Shown: one piece after another, positions 17,712 through 28,004 of the stretch
Layout: each line of letters opens with the position of its first letter
Numbering within the stretch: the stretch's first letter is position 1
IMG/VR virus record: IMGVR_UViG_3300047551_001631
Span: 1 to 37,470 of that record
Reading direction: 5' to 3' (one strand)
Origin: a virus
Length of the DNA stretch: 37,470 bases
Made by a program: the position numbers and the translations under genes
Notes under the pieces: model-generated
Database searches by the model: none
Told to the model about the DNA's origin: nothing
Seen by the model: the letters and a program-made list of their open reading frames with translations, nothing else

Positions 17712-20700
17712 CATTCATCTCCTGACATTTTAATCGGATTCTCCTCCACCTCTGCGGCACGGCGTTCCTTGGATGCCTGCTCACGCTCACGCTTCTTACG
17801 CGCCGCAATCTCATCCTTAACAGCCTTGTACTCCTTGGAATCCTTGCCGTACTTCTTCTCAGCGACCTGAAGTTTTGCGTTGTCGCTTGCTTTCTGCCTA
17901 GCGACTCTTGCCGCCTCCGTCTCTGATTCCTGTTTGGCGGTAGCGCGTTCCTCAGCGCGACGCTCAATGTTCTTTCGTTTCGCAATACGGCTCGGCATAC
18001 CCTCTTGTTTGTTGAACTCCTCGGCACCCTGAATTAATCCGAGACGCTTCAACAAATCCGTGTAATCGTTTATGTTAAACTTGCGACCCACCGCCTCAGA
18101 ACCTTGCATACGCTCGGTAACAAAATCCAAAGGCAAACCAAAGAAGGTTGAAATCGCCGCCAACTGGCGGTCCTTGTACGACTCTTTGCCACCCAACTCT
18201 CCGCCCGTAATTCGCTGCAATTGGGCAATCAACGGGAACAAGTTGCCCGCCGCATACGACGGGAATTCCGTAATCATACGCTCCGACTGGTCAGCAGAAA
18301 CACGAACTTCAGGCGCCCACCTGTTCTCCATTGGAGTCACACCAACCAACTCCGCAACAATCCTGTCAAAGCCTTCTGCTTTGCGCGGCTCATCCCTGAA
18401 AGGGATGCCCAAAGCAAGATTTCGTTCAGCCATAAACTCAATCGGCAACTTGTAAATCGGATACGCAGACCCAACAAGTTTGCTCGGAGTTGTAAACTGT
18501 TGTATTGACTTAATCAACCGTTGATGCGGCAAGTCGGGGCGAATCAAAATATCTGGGCGACCAAACCGCGCCAAACTCAACGGCTCATATTCCCGCTGCC
18601 AGTTCGGCATCAAAATCGTGTCATCCGTCGGCAACGACTCCTGCACATTCTCCCAGAACGAATACACCTGCGGACGCATCCACTGGTTAGCCAACTGATT
18701 CGGCAGGTTACGGGTGGTCCAAATCCAGAACGGGATAAACTTCAACGCAAACTCGTCAATATCCGACAAGTCCTCATAATTGAAATGGTAACGCGTCACC
18801 AACTGTGACGCGCCAACATAATCGTCCCCATTGCGAATTGATTGAAGCGCCAACGGGAACCGCACCGCATCCTCAACACGCGTATTGGATGCCCGCAATG
18901 CTTTCGTGTACGGGTTGTCAATCAATGTAGCCAAAATCTTTTCGCGACGCGTCCCACGCGTCACAGGCTCAGCCAACTCCGTAAACAAACCACGCCGACC
19001 GCTTGCCTCCACAGCCTTCATAGCCTGCTCAAACTGTGTGCGCTCCAACCCCGTCAAACCCATCTCATCTAACCAGCGCCCAGCACCATACTTGTTGTAA
19101 TACCACATCGCCTTCCAACCCTGCTCCATCGCATCAGCAGAGACACCAGCGACCGCATTCATAAACAATGCGCTGTACAAGTTGCGAACCACATATCCGA
19201 CAGTGCCAATCGCATAAGTCTTAAAGAACCTGTTGAGATAACCCAACCCTTTGAGTACCGCCCCGCGGTTTTGCTTCGCCAAAATCTTCTGAATGTTCGG
19301 CTTCCACACATCCAAAACCTCTTTGGGAATCTGAACACCCAACCCAGCAATCGCCTCCCACCCCTCAAACACCCTGTCTTCTGCTTTCGCCAATAAGCCA
19401 CCCAACTTGCCCGACATAATCGCGTCGTATTCACTCTTGGCAAAAGCCAAACCCTCCTCGGCGGTAGCCAAGTTCCATTCATCAAACGCAGACAAACGCA
19501 TCAACCGCTCGTACGCCGTCCGTAGCGACGGGTCTTGAATCAGATTCCCCGAGTTCACCGCCCGCTGAACACCAGCAATCCAGTTCCGCGACGCCTCAAT
19601 CCCCAAACCAGTCGGCGGCATTGACGCAATAGCGTCAATTGCCGTCGCAATCTCATCACGCACCATCATCCCAGTGCCATAATCCCACGCCAGCAACGCA
19701 GACGCCTCATCAAACAATACGCGCAACCGCTCCTGATTCTGCGCCAACTTTGCCTCAGTACCCCTGAGAGTCAACCCGCCTTCCTTTAAGGCGGCACGCT
19801 CACGCACCAAAGTCCGTTCCATATTCGCCCGCAACCGAGCCTCAGAAGCAGTCAACGCATTCAGATTCTTATCAATCTCACCAAGCGTCATCTGACGCGG
19901 CTTACCACCCAACACAATTTCACGCGGCAAATTACGCGCCTCACCAGCCTTTTCTTTCGCCAGCGCCGCCGCATTCTTCCGCTTTGTCGTCGCCGACTTC
20001 AACCCGCCCTTACGGCTCTGCAAACGCGACATCTCCTGCTTCAACGCAGTCACAGTATCATCAATCTCCGCCTTGCGAGAAGCAACCTGATTCAGCCGCC
20101 CACGGGCGGCACCAAGCGCAGACTCCGCATCCGTACGCATCAACGCATCAATAAGCGGACTTGAAGCATCCTGAACCGAACCAGTCACCGACTTCGTCGG
20201 CTCCAACACCACACGCGGAGCCAAAATCACAACGACATCATCAACCTCGGCGGCATCATCAAACAAATTCGCAGGCAACACAATCCCACGACCCGTATTC
20301 GTTTCGTCCGCCACCTTCGCAACATAACCCAAAGCACCATCCACAATTTGCCGCGCAACTTGGTCAGCGTTTGGCGTACCCAAACGCACCAACAAACCCG
20401 TAATCAGGTCAACATTCTCCTCATAAATCTGCTTCACCAAATTCGGGTCACCAGTCGCCAAAATATCCCGACTGGTATTCCCCTCCATCAACTTCAACAA
20501 ATCAGCCAACTCAGGGAACGCCTGCTCAAACTCGGGGTCAATAGGCATTGTCGCCCGAATCATATCCAAACCCGTCTCCAACGGCTCCGTATCAACACCC
20601 AACATCCGCAACTGGTCAACCAGCCCATCACCAAAATCGTTGCGCCCAAACACCTGAGAAATACCACGCGGTGTCCTGAAATCCAAAATCTCATCGTTGC

Positions 20701-23386
20701 CAAACACGCGCACACCCAACACATCAGCCTTATCGGGGAACCCGCTAGCGGAAGTGCGCAAAGTCTTAAACGGAATCTGCATCTCATCCGTCTCCGCCAT
20801 CTCGCGACCCGTAATGTACAAGAAACCGTTATCGGGCGCATAATCCTGCGCCGCCCGATACTCAGCCATCACACGGAACCCGTTATCCACATCCTTGAGA
20901 CGAGCCATCTCATCAGCCAACTGCTGATACTCTGGCGAACCCACAGCCAAAGAATCCAACTGTGTACGAATCTCCGCCAAACGCACATTAATTTCACGCA
21001 CCTCACGCGCCGCAGGCACTCCACGCGCCGCCACAATCCTGTCAGCCAAAACATCAATATCGTCAGGAACCTTCACGGCATTCGGATACATCGTCCTGTA
21101 AGTGGTCTGAAGACCCAAACGAATCTCATCAAGTTCAGCGGTCCCATTCGCCAAAGCATTACGCAAATTGGTAATGTCCGTCAACAAAGCGGCGTGGACA
21201 ACATCAAACTCGCCCCGTTTATGCGCCTCCAGATTTGCTGCCTGCTGCCGCAAATTCTTCAACGCATCCTCAAGTTTGGTCAACCGTTCAATAGTCGCAT
21301 CCGTAGCCCTCTGGTTCATCTGGGTTTGTCGCAGGTTGCCGTTTATGATGTCCTCGGCATCCTTGATGCCGCGCTTGACTACCTCACGGATACCAACCAT
21401 ACGACGCCCCATACGGGCACGAACAGAGTCACGCGCTTTAATCGCGTCATCCAAAACCTTCTTTGACTCAGCCGCCAACCTCGGGTCAGGAATCGTCTTG
21501 TAAAGCAGCGGCGCAGCCGCAGCATCCCCATATTCAATCAACCGACGCACATACGCTTCGCGACCACGCATCTTCGCCATACTGTACGCATACGACTGCG
21601 CAATGCTGTCAATGTTCGTCTCAAAGAAATTGATGTCAGCACCGCTGACACGCCTAAAAATTTCGTTCAATTCTTTGATGGTTCCCTCACGAACCTGCTC
21701 ACCCATAAAGGTTTCATATTTGATTGTTCCGTCGGGAAGAACCTGTGGCGCACGCAACTTGCGGTACCGCAACGGCGCAGACACATCCGTAATGTCCGCG
21801 GCATCCAAATCGGCGTCGCGGAACCATCCGCGACCCCGAGCCAATCCCTCGTTCTTGGCAAACCAATCTGTCGCCTCACGAGACATCTTGTGAAAAACAT
21901 AATTGTCAATCCACGAAAAATCTGGCACATCAGAACCAAAGTCAACACCAAACTTCTTGTAAACACTTTCAGTGTCCGCATAAACACCACGCTGCCAATC
22001 AACATAATTCCTGACCAGACGCTGCTGAGTTTCATCCAACCGCGAAAACGCCACACCACCCGAAAACGAATACGGGTTTGCCCGTTCCGCCAAATCCGCA
22101 ATCTGGTCCTCCAGACCAGCCTCACGCGCCTCACGCAAAGTATCCTGAATCTGCGAATAAAAACGATTAAACTGATACGGGGTTTGCCCGCGGCTAAACT
22201 GCCGCGCCGACCAGTTCGCAATATTCTTTAACGCATCCTCCTCGGTCAGACGGTACTTGCCAGCCGTCCTGCGCCCAACATCCTGCATAAACGCACGGCT
22301 CCGCGGAGACAACGAAGCACCCAAAGTCTCCCTGCCAACCTTTGTTGCAATATCCATCACCTTTTCCCAAGACGCAGACATCTGACGCCCAACAGGTGCC
22401 GCAATCTGGTCCGTACCCCGAACAACCTGCCCCAAAATACGGACACCAGTCTCAATACCTTCACCCTTAAGAATTTCGGCAAATCCCTCAATTGGTGCGT
22501 GCTGACCATAACGAACAATGTCGTTGTAACGCCCCAACAGTTGCGGATACTTAGTTGTCATTTCCTTGGTTGCAAACCGTTGGGCAAGTGCCAACTTGCC
22601 CGCACGACCAACATATTTCACATTACCAACACCAGTCACATAAGTCATCGGGTCAACAGCAATAGAAACACCCAACTCTGTCGCAAAACCAAGAAAAGGA
22701 TTAATCTTCGCAACAGCCTTATTAATGGCTGATTCACGGAAATTGTAAGACGGGTCCATCGTCTTCTTAACCACATCTTTAATAGAACCCGTAATCGGTT
22801 CCTTCTCAATTGCCGACACTGCTGCAAAAATATCTTTCTCGCGTTGCGTCAACTCGCCCTGCAAACGACGCGTCAAATCAGACTCGCCGCGAGTCACCTC
22901 AATTGCCTTACCAGCCGCCTGCGCGCCAAGCCGCGCAACAGGCGGAACAAACGGACGATACGGCGACCTGCCACGCGCAACCTGTGTCTGCGCTATTTCC
23001 TCAATAACTGCCGAGCCAGCACGAGGCACCAAACCAAGCGTGTAATCATAAATCTTTTCCTTTATCGGGTCTGGCGCAAACGGGGCAATAACACCACCAA
23101 CAGCCTGCTTCGCACCCTTTTTAACACGACCCCACCAACCAGTATCCTGCGTCGGCGACTTGCCGACGGGATACCCCTCATTCAACAACTTGTAAACTTG
23201 GTCAATCGCCCGCTCTTTTTCATCAGCAGACATCGTCCCCGACGCCTTGATGCGAGCAACCGCTTTCTCGGCGGCAGCGACAGCATTCTTGTATTCTTCT
23301 TGTTTGCGTGCCGCATCATCTTTCGGCGGCTCAGGAGCCTGCGGGCGGGGAGCGCCCGCTCTAAATGGGCTGCCGTAAACAGCCAT
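17711..23386 (-). CDS. Giant internal virion / ejection-type protein
   Basis: A 1891-residue protein, the largest in the window. N-terminus: proline/alanine-rich and basic (GAPRPQAPEPPKDDAARKQE). Residues about 80-300 carry small hydrophobic stretches (LGFATELGVSIAVDPMTYVT). Residues about 640-860 and 1090-1230 are rich in long charged helices, and the C-terminus (about 1800-1891) is a K/E/R coiled coil. I see no clear lysozyme or transglycosylase catalytic motif. Very large proteins after the tail-tube genes of podoviruses are usually internal ejection proteins that form a DNA channel across the cell envelope. The gene order (nozzle, coiled-coil proteins, this, peptidase) supports that by inference. 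Confidence 0.7.
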   Translation of the reverse strand: MAVYGSPFRAGAPRPQAPEPPKDDAARKQEEYKNAVAAAEKAVARIKASGTMSADEKERAIDQVYKLLNEGYPVGKSPTQDTGWWGRVKKGAKQAVGGVIAPFAPDPIKEKIYDYTLGLVPRAGSAVIEEIAQTQVARGRSPYRPFVPPVARLGAQAAGKAIEVTRGESDLTRRLQGELTQREKDIFAAVSAIEKEPITGSIKDVVKKTMDPSYNFRESAINKAVAKINPFLGFATELGVSIAVDPMTYVTGVGNVKYVGRAGKLALAQRFATKEMTTKYPQLLGRYNDIVRYGQHAPIEGFAEILKGEGIETGVRILGQVVRGTDQIAAPVGRQMSASWEKVMDIATKVGRETLGASLSPRSRAFMQDVGRRTAGKYRLTEEDALKNIANWSARQFSRGQTPYQFNRFYSQIQDTLREAREAGLEDQIADLAERANPYSFSGGVAFSRLDETQQRLVRNYVDWQRGVYADTESVYKKFGVDFGSDVPDFSWIDNYVFHKMSREATDWFAKNEGLARGRGWFRDADLDAADITDVSAPLRYRKLRAPQVLPDGTIKYETFMGEQVREGTIKELNEIFRRVSGADINFFETNIDSIAQSYAYSMAKMRGREAYVRRLIEYGDAAAAPLLYKTIPDPRLAAESKKVLDDAIKARDSVRARMGRRMVGIREVVKRGIKDAEDIINGNLRQTQMNQRATDATIERLTKLEDALKNLRQQAANLEAHKRGEFDVVHAALLTDITNLRNALANGTAELDEIRLGLQTTYRTMYPNAVKVPDDIDVLADRIVAARGVPAAREVREINVRLAEIRTQLDSLAVGSPEYQQLADEMARLKDVDNGFRVMAEYRAAQDYAPDNGFLYITGREMAETDEMQIPFKTLRTSASGFPDKADVLGVRVFGNDEILDFRTPRGISQVFGRNDFGDGLVDQLRMLGVDTEPLETGLDMIRATMPIDPEFEQAFPELADLLKLMEGNTSRDILATGDPNLVKQIYEENVDLITGLLVRLGTPNADQVARQIVDGALGYVAKVADETNTGRGIVLPANLFDDAAEVDDVVVILAPRVVLEPTKSVTGSVQDASSPLIDALMRTDAESALGAARGRLNQVASRKAEIDDTVTALKQEMSRLQSRKGGLKSATTKRKNAAALAKEKAGEARNLPREIVLGGKPRQMTLGEIDKNLNALTASEARLRANMERTLVRERAALKEGGLTLRGTEAKLAQNQERLRVLFDEASALLAWDYGTGMMVRDEIATAIDAIASMPPTGLGIEASRNWIAGVQRAVNSGNLIQDPSLRTAYERLMRLSAFDEWNLATAEEGLAFAKSEYDAIMSGKLGGLLAKAEDRVFEGWEAIAGLGVQIPKEVLDVWKPNIQKILAKQNRGAVLKGLGYLNRFFKTYAIGTVGYVVRNLYSALFMNAVAGVSADAMEQGWKAMWYYNKYGAGRWLDEMGLTGLERTQFEQAMKAVEASGRRGLFTELAEPVTRGTRREKILATLIDNPYTKALRASNTRVEDAVRFPLALQSIRNGDDYVGASQLVTRYHFNYEDLSDIDEFALKFIPFWIWTTRNLPNQLANQWMRPQVYSFWENVQESLPTDDTILMPNWQREYEPLSLARFGRPDILIRPDLPHQRLIKSIQQFTTPSKLVGSAYPIYKLPIEFMAERNLALGIPFRDEPRKAEGFDRIVAELVGVTPMENRWAPEVRVSADQSERMITEFPSYAAGNLFPLIAQLQRITGGELGGKESYKDRQLAAISTFFGLPLDFVTERMQGSEAVGRKFNINDYTDLLKRLGLIQGAEEFNKQEGMPSRIAKRKNIERRAEERATAKQESETEAARVARQKASDNAKLQVAEKKYGKDSKEYKAVKDEIAARKKREREQASKERRAAEVEENPIKMSGDE

Positions 23387-23388
23387 AA

Positions 23389-24858
23389 TCAGTACATTTC
23401 GTTAGGAATGTACGATGTTCCAGCAAACGGGTCAGAAACCCGTTTGGTCCCTTTCTTGCCCGTCTTTGTGACAGTAGAAGGAGTCGTCACTACTGGCGGC
23501 GTTTGTGCTTGTGGCAACGCAGAACGAAGGTTTGCCAACGCCGCAAGACGGGCATCCTCCAACTGTTTCGCATAATCAAAAGTCGGCTCAGGGACCACAG
23601 GCATCGGTGTCGTACGCACAATCGGCTCAAACGAAGCAGCCTGCGCTCTTGCCTCAGCAGCCTTAGCAGCCGCAGCCGCGGCATCCTCCTGCAAGCCCAA
23701 TCGCACACCAAGAGCCTGCTCCTGTGCCCGACGCAGAGCATCCTCACGCTCCCTAGCGGCAGCCTGCTGCGCCTGAAGCGCAGCCAACTGCGTTGCGGCA
23801 GTGGACGCATCCAACTCGCCCATCGCAGCAAACTCACGCTCACCCAAAGCACCCAACTCTGCTTGACGCTGAGCCTCAGCCTGCTGAATAGACGCCAAAC
23901 GGCTCATCGCAACCTGATTAGCCAACTCGTCAAACCGAGAACGAATACCCTGACCAATTGTTGCCCCACGCACAGCCAAATCTTGACGCGACTGAGCAGC
24001 CGCAAACCTGCCAGCATTCTGAAGCGCCCGCAAATAATTCTCCTCACCAACATTCAACTGACGCATCGCACCACGCGACAAAGCAGCCAACTGCGCCGCA
24101 GCCTGACGCGCCTGCTCCGACTCACCCTGCACACCAGCCATAGACGCACCCTCGGCAGCCAACCCAGCCGCCAACGGATTCTGAATCTGACCCAACTCCA
24201 CCAATGGAGCCTCAGAATATGCCTGAGAACCAACCAAATCCCGCAACAACGCAGCCTCAGACTCACTAATCGTTGACTGCCCACGCGCAATCCCCTGCTC
24301 CAACTGAGCCAACGACTCGGCACGCTGCTGCTCAATCTGCGCAGCCTGAGCATCAAACTGATTTTGCAAACCAGAAATCATATTCCCAAACGACGAATCA
24401 ACCGCCTGCTTACGAGCGGCAAAAGCAGAAGCAGTCTCACCAGAACGACGCTTTAACCCAGCCAGTTGGTCCTCGTACGCTTTTTGCACCTGAGCAGACT
24501 CAGTATCAAACGACGCCCGCAAAGCAGCCAACTGGTCCTCATACTGCTTAACCACATTCGCAGTCTGACCCTGAATGTCCTGTTGCCGCGCACCGTAAAT
24601 ATTTGCAACATTCTGCAACGCAGCAAACTGCGCCGCCCTAGTAGCATCCTCAATTTCTGCTTGTCGCGCCATTTCGGCAGCATCTTGCTGCTGCTGAATA
24701 CGGCGCAAATATGCTTCATATTCGCGGTCAGCCTGAGCCTGAGCCATCTCCATAGCCCGCTCCTGCAACCCCAACCGAGCCTGAAAAGCCTTCAACTGCT
24801 CAGGCGTTAACTGGTCTACGGGCACCCTGTTGCCGCCCTTGCCGCCCTGCCTAGCCAT
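23389..24858 (-). CDS. Coiled-coil internal virion-type protein
   Basis: A 489-residue protein starting MARQGGKGGNRVPVDQLTPE. It is alanine/glutamine/glutamate-rich almost throughout (EMAQAQADREYEAYLRRIQQ; AEAQRQAELGALGEREFAAM) with long heptad-type helices, ending in a proline/threonine tail (TPPVVTTPSTVTKTGKKGTK). No enzymatic motif. Position just before the 1891-aa gene, with a 2-bp gap, suggests a partner ejection protein, as in podovirus internal core stacks. Start taken at ATG 24858; the SD is weak. Confidence 0.7.
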   Translation of the reverse strand: MARQGGKGGNRVPVDQLTPEQLKAFQARLGLQERAMEMAQAQADREYEAYLRRIQQQQDAAEMARQAEIEDATRAAQFAALQNVANIYGARQQDIQGQTANVVKQYEDQLAALRASFDTESAQVQKAYEDQLAGLKRRSGETASAFAARKQAVDSSFGNMISGLQNQFDAQAAQIEQQRAESLAQLEQGIARGQSTISESEAALLRDLVGSQAYSEAPLVELGQIQNPLAAGLAAEGASMAGVQGESEQARQAAAQLAALSRGAMRQLNVGEENYLRALQNAGRFAAAQSRQDLAVRGATIGQGIRSRFDELANQVAMSRLASIQQAEAQRQAELGALGEREFAAMGELDASTAATQLAALQAQQAAAREREDALRRAQEQALGVRLGLQEDAAAAAAKAAEARAQAASFEPIVRTTPMPVVPEPTFDYAKQLEDARLAALANLRSALPQAQTPPVVTTPSTVTKTGKKGTKRVSDPFAGTSYIPNEMY

Positions 24859-24878
24859 CACCAATACCGACTTTGTTC

Positions 24879-25292
24879 CTAGAAGCCCTGAAACTCACGC
24901 AAAGCAGCCGCATCAGCCATAATCTGCTGAGCCTTAGACAACTGAAGTTCATTCAGATACGAATCCAACGACGCCTGCTGGGCAGCCTCAGTAGCCGCAA
25001 TATTATTCAACTCAGTCTGAAGATTCTCCGTCTCCCGACCCAACTCCCGCTGAACTGTCTCCGCATACTTCGCCAACCCAGCCCGCCTAACACCAGTCTT
25101 AACATTCGGTCCACCAAACCCACGCCGACCATACTGCGCCTGCATAGGACGAAACGACTCCGCGGCAACACGCTGAATATCTGCGGTGCGACGCGCACCG
25201 CGCATCTGCCCCATAAACGCTGCCTGCTGATTAGCAAGCGATTCAGAAAGCCGTTGACGGCGCGCACGCGCCGCAGCCAAACCCTCAGCCAT
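24879..25292 (-). CDS. Small helical virion-type protein
   Basis: A 137-residue protein starting MAEGLAAARARRQRLSESLA. Arginine/alanine/glutamine-rich helices (YAETVQRELGRETENLQTEL) and a glycine-arginine patch (QYGRRGFGGPNVK). It resembles small internal virion proteins preceding large ejection proteins; inferred by position. It ends 20 bases before the next gene. Confidence 0.65.
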   Translation of the reverse strand: MAEGLAAARARRQRLSESLANQQAAFMGQMRGARRTADIQRVAAESFRPMQAQYGRRGFGGPNVKTGVRRAGLAKYAETVQRELGRETENLQTELNNIAATEAAQQASLDSYLNELQLSKAQQIMADAAALREFQGF

Positions 25293-25294
25293 AA

Positions 25295-25453
25295 TCAGTA
25301 CCCCCTGCCCCTACGGGCTTCGGTCTGCAACACATCAACTTCGCGTCGCAACTCATTAATCTCAGCAGCCAACATCTTAAAAATCATCCGCAACACATCC
25401 TTGTCAGCAGAGACAAGCGCGTTCAACGAAGGCAACTGAAACGACTGTTCCAT
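25295..25453 (-). CDS. Short coiled-coil protein
   Basis: A 52-residue protein, MEQSFQLPSLNALVSADKDV, then IFKMLAAEINELRREVDVLQ with leucine/isoleucine heptads, ending RRGRGY. Its ATG overlaps the stop of the upstream 75-aa gene (TGATG) and its TGA is two bases before the next ATG, so it is tightly packed. Possibly a trimerisation or chaperone piece for a fibre; function unknown. Confidence 0.6.
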   Translation of the reverse strand: MEQSFQLPSLNALVSADKDVLRMIFKMLAAEINELRREVDVLQTEARRGRGY

Positions 25454-25680
25454 CAGGAAAACACCTGCGAACCAATAACAACCGCAACAGAATCGCCAGC
25501 AGCCAACTGCGACGCCACATTCGCATCCAATTTGGAATATGTGATTGCGCCATCATCAATATTTGTGCCCGCAGCAATACCCTCCACGAAAGTCTTAACC
25601 GCCGTAAAGTTGGCGTTAACCTCCGTAGCGACAGCCGTCGTTCCGTTAATGAATGTGTTTGGAATCGTTAAAGTCGCCAT
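25453..25680 (-). CDS. Short fibre/tail-spike base-type protein
   Basis: A 75-residue protein, MATLTIPNTFINGTTAVATE followed by VNANFTAVKTFVEGIAAGTN. The 'NGT-A-A-EVNANF-AVK-F' motif is common in phage tail fibre or spike N-termini, followed here by DDGAITYSKLDANVASQL. It starts one base after the nozzle gene. A virion-attached fibre role is likely but not proven. Confidence 0.65.
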   Translation of the reverse strand: MATLTIPNTFINGTTAVATEVNANFTAVKTFVEGIAAGTNIDDGAITYSKLDANVASQLAAGDSVAVVIGSQVFS

Positions 25681-25681
25681 A

Positions 25682-27292
25682 TTAGCCTTTTACTCTCCTG
25701 CCTTGATACTTGTAACCGATACTGTTTATGCCCCAAAACTGTCCCGCTGGACCAGTAAATTGAAGTTGGACACAACGCGCCAACCCCAAATTCCTGCCCG
25801 TCAACACGACAGAACTAGCCACACCAGACCCCCACGAATCACCCCATAATCCAGTACCCCAAATAATGCCAGCAGCCGACGGGGTCAAAGTCAAATCAAA
25901 ATTCTTCCGCTCAGTACCGTCACCCTCCTCAAAATTGTGGTACACCTTCACATTAATCACGGTGCTAGTGGACGGTTCTTTTGTGACGATGTCGGGGCGG
26001 CGAAACATTTTATTCTGAATGTACGAACCACCATCAAACCATTTCGTCCTGTAATAACTAACAAAAGTTGCTGGAGTGCCAGTAATATTGTCGGAATCCA
26101 AAGAATACTTATCAACCTGCAACACCCTCGGCTGCGTCGGGTGAATCATCAAATAAATATTATTATCCGACGAATCCACATAATCGCAGCCACCCACCAA
26201 ACCAAATTCGTCAGCAGATTGAAACATCGTAAACGAACCGCCGCGACCAATTGTTTGGTCAAACACAAAATTAACCTTAGGCTGCGTCACCGTCGTGTCT
26301 TTGCTGTACGGGGCAGACATCCACAGACGATGCCCCACCCACGACAAAGTAACCGCCGCAGGAGCAGACAAATTAAACGCACCCAAATCCGCCGCAGGGC
26401 GGATATTCCCAAACAAATCCATCAAACGAGACCCATCAAACAAATACAAACCCTCAGGGTTACTGTAAAAAAACACGGCAGTATCCGAAGTCGCCATCGC
26501 CAACGGATGCGGACACCCCAAATGCGAAGACAACTGAACCAACCTAAAATCGTCAGAATCGTAACCCAAAAGAATGTATGTGGAAGACGGCTTAAAAATC
26601 ACCAGCGAACCCGCAACAACAGCCAAACCAGTAATACCGTTTCCACCACCAACAATATCAATGTAATCGTTTTCAGCCCAATCTTTCGGCGAATCTTCGT
26701 GCGACCAATGCAACCTATTTGGGTAATCCGTACCATTGATGTGGACACCAGCCGCAAACATTTTGTTTGCGTGAACAGCCAACAAATTCGCCTTGGGGAA
26801 ATAATTAGACCCAGGACTGTTGTAGTTGTTGTTCCAATGCGAAGTTGTTAACACATTAATTGCTGTTGCATAAGTGTTTGTCGTAACCCAACTGTAGGAA
26901 CCAGCACCACCCATACCAGTTGCGATGTACAAATCCGTACCCCAGTTCGCAAAGGACGCACCGTGCGTGTACGACACAGCAATGTCATTGCCAGCAGAAA
27001 ATTGAAGCACACTAAAGTCGCCGCCAGTTGAATGATAAACTTTTGCGCCAGTCGTCAACATTATTCGCGGCGTCGCACCAGTAAACTGGTGCAGCCGCTT
27101 CGGCGACCAAGTACCACTAACAGCGGTCGTATTAATGCGCTCATAGCCGCCACGGCTAAATACACCACCACGCGGGTCAATTTCCACATTCAACATATTC
27201 GGAGACTCATTATCAGCCAACTGAAACTGGTCAGCGCGAAAATTCAACCCGCCAGTAAAATCCTGCTGCTGATAAATCTGAAGCGACGACAT
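25682..27292 (-). CDS. Tail nozzle/hub-like beta-propeller protein
   Basis: A 536-residue protein starting MSSLQIYQQQDFTGGLNFRA (ATG 27292; TGATG overlap with the adaptor stop). 'FTGGLN--AD-FQL-DNESP-MLNVEIDPRGGV--R-GY' is the typical opening of podovirus tail hub proteins related to the P22 gp10 type. The middle has repeated blade-like strands (KVYHSTGGDFSVLQF, NKMFAAGVHING, GSLVIFKPSSTYILLGYDSD, AVFFYSNPEGLYLFDGSRL). It probably sits below the adaptor and closes the tail channel. Assigned from sequence pattern and gene order. Confidence 0.75.
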   Translation of the reverse strand: MSSLQIYQQQDFTGGLNFRADQFQLADNESPNMLNVEIDPRGGVFSRGGYERINTTAVSGTWSPKRLHQFTGATPRIMLTTGAKVYHSTGGDFSVLQFSAGNDIAVSYTHGASFANWGTDLYIATGMGGAGSYSWVTTNTYATAINVLTTSHWNNNYNSPGSNYFPKANLLAVHANKMFAAGVHINGTDYPNRLHWSHEDSPKDWAENDYIDIVGGGNGITGLAVVAGSLVIFKPSSTYILLGYDSDDFRLVQLSSHLGCPHPLAMATSDTAVFFYSNPEGLYLFDGSRLMDLFGNIRPAADLGAFNLSAPAAVTLSWVGHRLWMSAPYSKDTTVTQPKVNFVFDQTIGRGGSFTMFQSADEFGLVGGCDYVDSSDNNIYLMIHPTQPRVLQVDKYSLDSDNITGTPATFVSYYRTKWFDGGSYIQNKMFRRPDIVTKEPSTSTVINVKVYHNFEEGDGTERKNFDLTLTPSAAGIIWGTGLWGDSWGSGVASSVVLTGRNLGLARCVQLQFTGPAGQFWGINSIGYKYQGRRVKG

Positions 27293-28002
27293 CAATCACC
27301 CAACTGGCGACCCAGCCTGTTAACCCACCCATTAAAAGTCGGACGACCCTTCGTCTGACCGTGCGCCATAATCAACTGCCCGTGACTAGTCGGCTTCATA
27401 ATGTTTTGACGCGCCAACGCAACACCCTCATCAAACGCCTGCTTGTACACCGACGCCATCTGCGCATCCTCAAGTTTCTGATAAATACGGCTACACGCAT
27501 AATACGCCAACGGAAAATGCAAAGACGGGGCAGCATCAACAGCGCCACCAGTAGTCTGCCAATCAATCGGCTCACGATACGCCCGCACCACCAAAGCACG
27601 CGCATTATTCGGCTTCGGAAACAAATGAATCTGCCCATTCCACACCGCATAAAACAACGGGTCACCACTAGTGTCATACGACCCAATGTAAGTCTGCTCA
27701 GCCATATCGTAACCAACCATATCCAACCGCGCACCCACACCCACATTGTCCACAATAGAAACAACCTGAGAAATCGGGTCAGCCGTAAACGCCGAAATCG
27801 TGTACGCCCTCTGGTTCGTTATCGTATTAAAAGTAAAAGTCGTCTCCAACCAACCCCAACGCTTCTCAAGGTCCAAAATCCTGTAATAGCCATCCCGAAT
27901 GTACAAATTCAACAAACTGTCAGGCAAATCATCAGCATCCAAATCCACAATGTCACGAACAGTTGACCGCAACACGGTCGCCGTCATCGTCTGGTAAGCC
28001 AT
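27292..28002 (-). CDS. Head-tail adaptor-like protein
   Basis: A 236-residue protein. An N-terminal helical stretch (TMTATVLRSTVRDIVDL, ADDLPDSLLNLYIRDGYYRI) is followed by EKRWGWLETTFTFNTITNQR, a strand-rich domain with LHFPLAYYACSRIYQKLED, and a C-terminal helix. This is the common podovirus adaptor pattern (gp4/gp11-like). It joins the portal ring to the tail hub encoded next, with overlapping stop and start. The gene order agrees. Confidence 0.75.
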   Translation of the reverse strand: MAYQTMTATVLRSTVRDIVDLDADDLPDSLLNLYIRDGYYRILDLEKRWGWLETTFTFNTITNQRAYTISAFTADPISQVVSIVDNVGVGARLDMVGYDMAEQTYIGSYDTSGDPLFYAVWNGQIHLFPKPNNARALVVRAYREPIDWQTTGGAVDAAPSLHFPLAYYACSRIYQKLEDAQMASVYKQAFDEGVALARQNIMKPTSHGQLIMAHGQTKGRPTFNGWVNRLGRQLGD

Positions 28003-28004
28003 AC

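Noticed and set aside
20348-21466. Long plus-strand frame (372 codons) opposite the giant gene
   Set aside because: Antisense shadow of the 1891-aa gene; biased composition (His/Gln/Arg/Thr), no SD, and the opposite strand is clearly coding.
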